Shown here: one piece after another, positions 61,697 to 64,000 of the stretch | Layout of the letters: each line of letters begins with the position of its first letter | Position numbering within the stretch: position 1 is the stretch's first letter | Assembly: GCA_910583615.1 (NCBI GenBank) | Contig: CAJTXP010000017.1 | Span: 11,631 to 75,630 of the forward strand | Reading direction: 5' to 3' | Origin: an uncultured Lachnospiraceae bacterium | GTDB lineage: Bacteria; Bacillota; Clostridia; Lachnospirales; Lachnospiraceae | Length of the DNA stretch: 64,000 nt | The notes under the pieces: generated by a model | The model's input: the letters and a program-made list of their open reading frames with translations, nothing else | What the model was told of the DNA's origin: nothing | The model's database searches: none | Translations under genes and position numbers: made by a program

Positions 61697-63084
61697 TGGC
61701 AGATGTATTGAAGAAAGTACCGGTCAGAGAGCAGGACGCCAAAGTCCGCGCGACGAATTTTGAGGAAGTATGCTACGGTTATAATAAAGAAGAAGCAGTG
61801 GAAGAATCCATGCGCTGCATTACCTGTAAAAATGCAAAATGTGTGGAAGGATGTCCGGTATCCATCGACATTCCTGCTTTTATTGCAGCAGTAAAAGAAG
61901 AAAAATTCGAAGATGCATTCCAGATTATCAGTAAGTCATCCGCACTTCCTGCAGTCTGCGGACGTGTCTGCCCTCAGGAGAGCCAGTGCGAAGGAAGATG
62001 TATCCGCGGCAAAAAGGGCGATCCGATCTCCATCGGCAAGCTGGAGCGTTTTGTAGCGGACTGGGCCCGGGAGAACGGGATCAAGCCGGAGGCTCCCGCG
62101 GCTAAGAACGGGAAAAAAGTGGCTGTCATCGGCTCCGGCCCTTCCGGGCTGACCTGTGCAGGAGATCTGGCGAAACTGGGTTATGACGTGACGATCTTCG
62201 AAGCATTACATAAGGCAGGCGGCGTTCTCGTCTACGGCATTCCGGAGTTCCGTCTTCCCAAGGACCGCGTGGTCGGACCGGAAGTGGAGAACGTCAAGGC
62301 GCTGGGCGTCAAGATTGAAACAGACGTTATCGTCGGCAGAACGGTGAAGCTGGACGAGCTGATCGAAGAGGAAGGCTTTGACGCGGTATTCATCGGTTCC
62401 GGCGCAGGGCTTCCGAAATTCATGGGGATTCCGGGAGAGACTGCCTGCGGCGTACTTTCCGCCAACGAGTATCTGACCAGAAATAACCTGATGAAAGCCT
62501 TTGATGAGAATTACGATACGCCGATCGTGCGCGGCAAAAAGGTCGTGGTCGTCGGCGGCGGCAATGTGGCCATGGATGCGGCGCGTACGGCGCTTCGTCT
62601 CGGTGCGGAGACCCATATCGTCTACAGAAGAAGCGAGGAAGAACTTCCGGCCCGTGTGGAGGAAGTGCATCATGCAAAAGAAGAAGGGATCATCTTTGAC
62701 CTTCTGACCAATCCGGTGGAGATCCTGGCAGATGAGAATGACTGGGTAACCGGTATTAAATGCATCCGTATGGAGCTTGGGGAACCGGATGCATCCGGCA
62801 GACGCCGTCCGGTGGAGGTTCCCGGTTCCGAATTTGTCATTGACTGCGATACGGTCATCATGTCCCTGGGGACTTCACCCAATCCTTTGATTTCTTCCAC
62901 CACAAAGGGACTGGAGATTAACCGGAGACAGTGTATCGTTGCTACGGAAGATACCGGCGCAACATCCAAAGAGGGCGTATATGCAGGAGGCGACGCGGTA
63001 ACTGGAGCGGCTACGGTGATTCTTGCCATGGGCGCAGGAAAAGCGGCAGCGAAAGGAATTCATGAGTATCTGAGTGCAAAATAA
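61696..63084 (+). CDS. nfnB: NfnB / glutamate-synthase-small-subunit-like flavoprotein
   Basis: 462 residues. N-terminal 4Fe-4S cysteines (CITCKNAKCVEGCPVS, CGRVCPQESQCEGRC), FAD loop VIGSGPSGLTCAGDLA (about 143-158), GGVLVYGIPEFRLPK, and NADPH loop VVVGGGNVAMDAARTALR (about 283-300). Without a GltB partner and fused by one base to nfnA, it is best read as the large NfnAB subunit that balances NADH, NADPH and ferredoxin, rather than GltD; the two families are close. Confidence 0.9.
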   Translation: MADVLKKVPVREQDAKVRATNFEEVCYGYNKEEAVEESMRCITCKNAKCVEGCPVSIDIPAFIAAVKEEKFEDAFQIISKSSALPAVCGRVCPQESQCEGRCIRGKKGDPISIGKLERFVADWARENGIKPEAPAAKNGKKVAVIGSGPSGLTCAGDLAKLGYDVTIFEALHKAGGVLVYGIPEFRLPKDRVVGPEVENVKALGVKIETDVIVGRTVKLDELIEEEGFDAVFIGSGAGLPKFMGIPGETACGVLSANEYLTRNNLMKAFDENYDTPIVRGKKVVVVGGGNVAMDAARTALRLGAETHIVYRRSEEELPARVEEVHHAKEEGIIFDLLTNPVEILADENDWVTGIKCIRMELGEPDASGRRRPVEVPGSEFVIDCDTVIMSLGTSPNPLISSTTKGLEINRRQCIVATEDTGATSKEGVYAGGDAVTGAATVILAMGAGKAAAKGIHEYLSAK

Positions 63085-63139
63085 AGCTCCCTGATCTGGA
63101 TCATTATATCAAAATAACTGATGTAACAGGGAAATGTAA

Positions 63140-63184
63140 AACAGGTGTAAAGTTTTTTGTATTCCGGAAAACTTTACACCTGTT
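63140..63184. terminator. Strong terminator between convergent genes
   Basis: Perfect 17-bp stem (63140-63156 with 63168-63184, AACAGGTGTAAAGTTTT), 11-base loop. A T run follows on the minus-strand side, so it ends the 63202 gene and may also stop nfnAB transcripts. Confidence 0.9.
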
Positions 63185-63201
63185 ATCGTGTGAATAAAAT
63201 T

Positions 63202-63834
63202 TTATTGAAAAAGTTCATTATAAAGAGTCTCGACCAGCTCCTCGGCATAAGCATCGTCTACTTCAGGAAAAGCAGGCATCAGCCGCTCGCGGATTGCTTC
63301 CGATATAATAAAGTATTTCATTTCTTCCGGAGTGTCTTCTTCGATTCCGGCGGTCAGGTCTTCCATCGTCAGGTGCTTGTCAGCCCAGGTCCGGATCCGG
63401 GTCTCCAGGTCATCTTCTCTGGAAATATCATCCAGTATTTTCATGGCGTTTTTAAACGAAATACCGGCAATGACCAGAAAGATCAGGAACATTCCTTCCA
63501 TGACTGCGAGCGAAAAAGTATTGAAGGGAAGGATAAGCACGCCTGCAAGGGCAAGGGTGATCACAAGGAAGCCGATACCGCCTACTGCAAGAAAGGTCCA
63601 TGCAGAGGATTTCATCTCAGAATGCCGATCCCTGGCAGAGACATGTGTATTCATCTGACTGGCGGATGCGGTACGGGCAGCGATATCTGCCAGTTCCTCC
63701 GGCGTCAGATCTGAGACGGGCGCCGGTTCTTCTTCCGGTTCTTCCGGCAGTTTTTCAACCAGATCCGCATCACAGTCAGGACAATGGGTCTTTCCTTCGA
63801 TATATTCGTTTTTACATATGGGGCACCAGGGCAT
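63202..63834 (-). CDS. Zinc-ribbon membrane protein of unknown function
   Basis: 210 residues from ATG 63834 (GAGAGGAGGAC upstream). N-terminal zinc ribbon (CPICKNEYIEGKTHCPDCD, 4-22), acidic linker, two membrane helices (about 77-99 and 105-127), and a soluble acidic C-terminal part (about 135-210, EEDTPEEMKYFIISEAIRER). Such proteins are common in Lachnospiraceae without known role. A 68-bp tandem repeat lies immediately upstream of it. Confidence 0.75.
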   Translation of the reverse strand: MPWCPICKNEYIEGKTHCPDCDADLVEKLPEEPEEEPAPVSDLTPEELADIAARTASASQMNTHVSARDRHSEMKSSAWTFLAVGGIGFLVITLALAGVLILPFNTFSLAVMEGMFLIFLVIAGISFKNAMKILDDISREDDLETRIRTWADKHLTMEDLTAGIEEDTPEEMKYFIISEAIRERLMPAFPEVDDAYAEELVETLYNELFQ

Positions 63835-63852
63835 GGCGGTCCTCCTCTCGAT

Positions 63853-64000
63853 ATGATATAATGTCACCAACTGGAGCGAAGCGGAAGTTGATGACCTGCG
63901 CGAGCATCAGCGAGCTTCCTATGATATAATGTCACCAACTGGAGCGAAGCGGAAGTTGATGACCTGCGCGAGCATCAGCGAGCTTCCTATGATATAATGT
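63853..64000. repeat. 68-bp tandem repeat running off the right edge
   Basis: Units begin at 63853, 63921 and 63989 (third cut by the window end). The two full copies are identical by eye. Each contains a TATAAT on the + strand (63857, 63925, 63993) and complementary segments TTGATG/CATCAG and GAAGC/GCTTC that could form a hairpin. It lies upstream of the minus-strand zinc-ribbon gene and of whatever follows on the + strand. Confidence 0.93.

Overview
The window looks like a chromosomal segment of a low-oxygen gut Firmicute of class Clostridia, most likely family Lachnospiraceae. The evidence is gene content only: a Clostridia-type plsX-acpP-rnc-smc-ftsY run, PduL paired with acetate kinase, an NfnAB-type ferredoxin/NAD(P)H pair, a YesM/YesN-type two-component system, strong AGGAGG ribosome sites, and 'eukaryote-like' Ser/Thr kinases with very large surface proteins. 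I cannot name a species.

Region 1 (1-23.2 kb, all + strand) is a phospho-signalling and cell-surface island. It holds an FHA protein cut by the left edge, a PP2C phosphatase, two small one-helix proteins, a Ser/Thr kinase with an extracytoplasmic propeller-like domain, a BspA/Ig-type surface protein, a 1648-residue protein made of glucan/choline-binding-type repeats, a second giant surface protein, a TPR membrane protein, a second kinase with extracytoplasmic TPRs, a 45-residue one-helix protein and a TPR lipoprotein. Modules recur: two kinases, two surface proteins sharing C-terminal domains, two TPR proteins, and a decayed kinase fragment at 8.4 kb. Start/stop overlaps suggest translational coupling of several genes.

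Region 2 (23.2-27.8 kb) is accessory: a Uma2-type nuclease-fold protein, a Phd/RelE-type toxin-antitoxin pair, a complete ISAs1-type insertion sequence (1503 bp, 10-bp target duplication, frameshifted transposase), a long hairpin, and an AAA-ATPase/PD-(D/E)XK protein.

Region 3 (27.8-32.7 kb, - strand) is a polyamine uptake operon: XRE-cupin regulator, potA, potB, potC, three tandem 105-bp hairpin repeats, then potD. Divergent from it is a short tetrapyrrole operon (precorrin-2 dehydrogenase-like, hemB, hemL), followed by a lactonase-fold gene and pduL-ackA.

Region 4 (38.8-63.9 kb) is mostly core. rpmF has a consensus promoter and is separated from plsX by a sugar module (coiled-coil protein, YesMN-type system, PTS EIICB, a lone EIIC, EIIA). 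Then come plsX-acpP-rnc-smc, a second member of the hairpin family, ftsY, ilvA, a C_GCAxxG-type protein, hom, thioredoxin, a membrane protein, an HPr-like protein with Lys at position 46, ftsK, a zinc-ribbon protein with chitobiase-type repeats, nfnA-nfnB, and a zinc-ribbon membrane protein beside a 68-bp tandem repeat that runs off the right edge.

The most unusual signal is a dispersed hairpin family. The three repeats between potC and potD and the smc-ftsY spacer share a core (AATGCCC, a 7-nt bulge YGNGTCY, GGAA, exactly 32 nt, TTCC, GGGCATT), while the stems inside and outside the core differ in sequence yet still pair. The second is the surface/phospho-signalling island.
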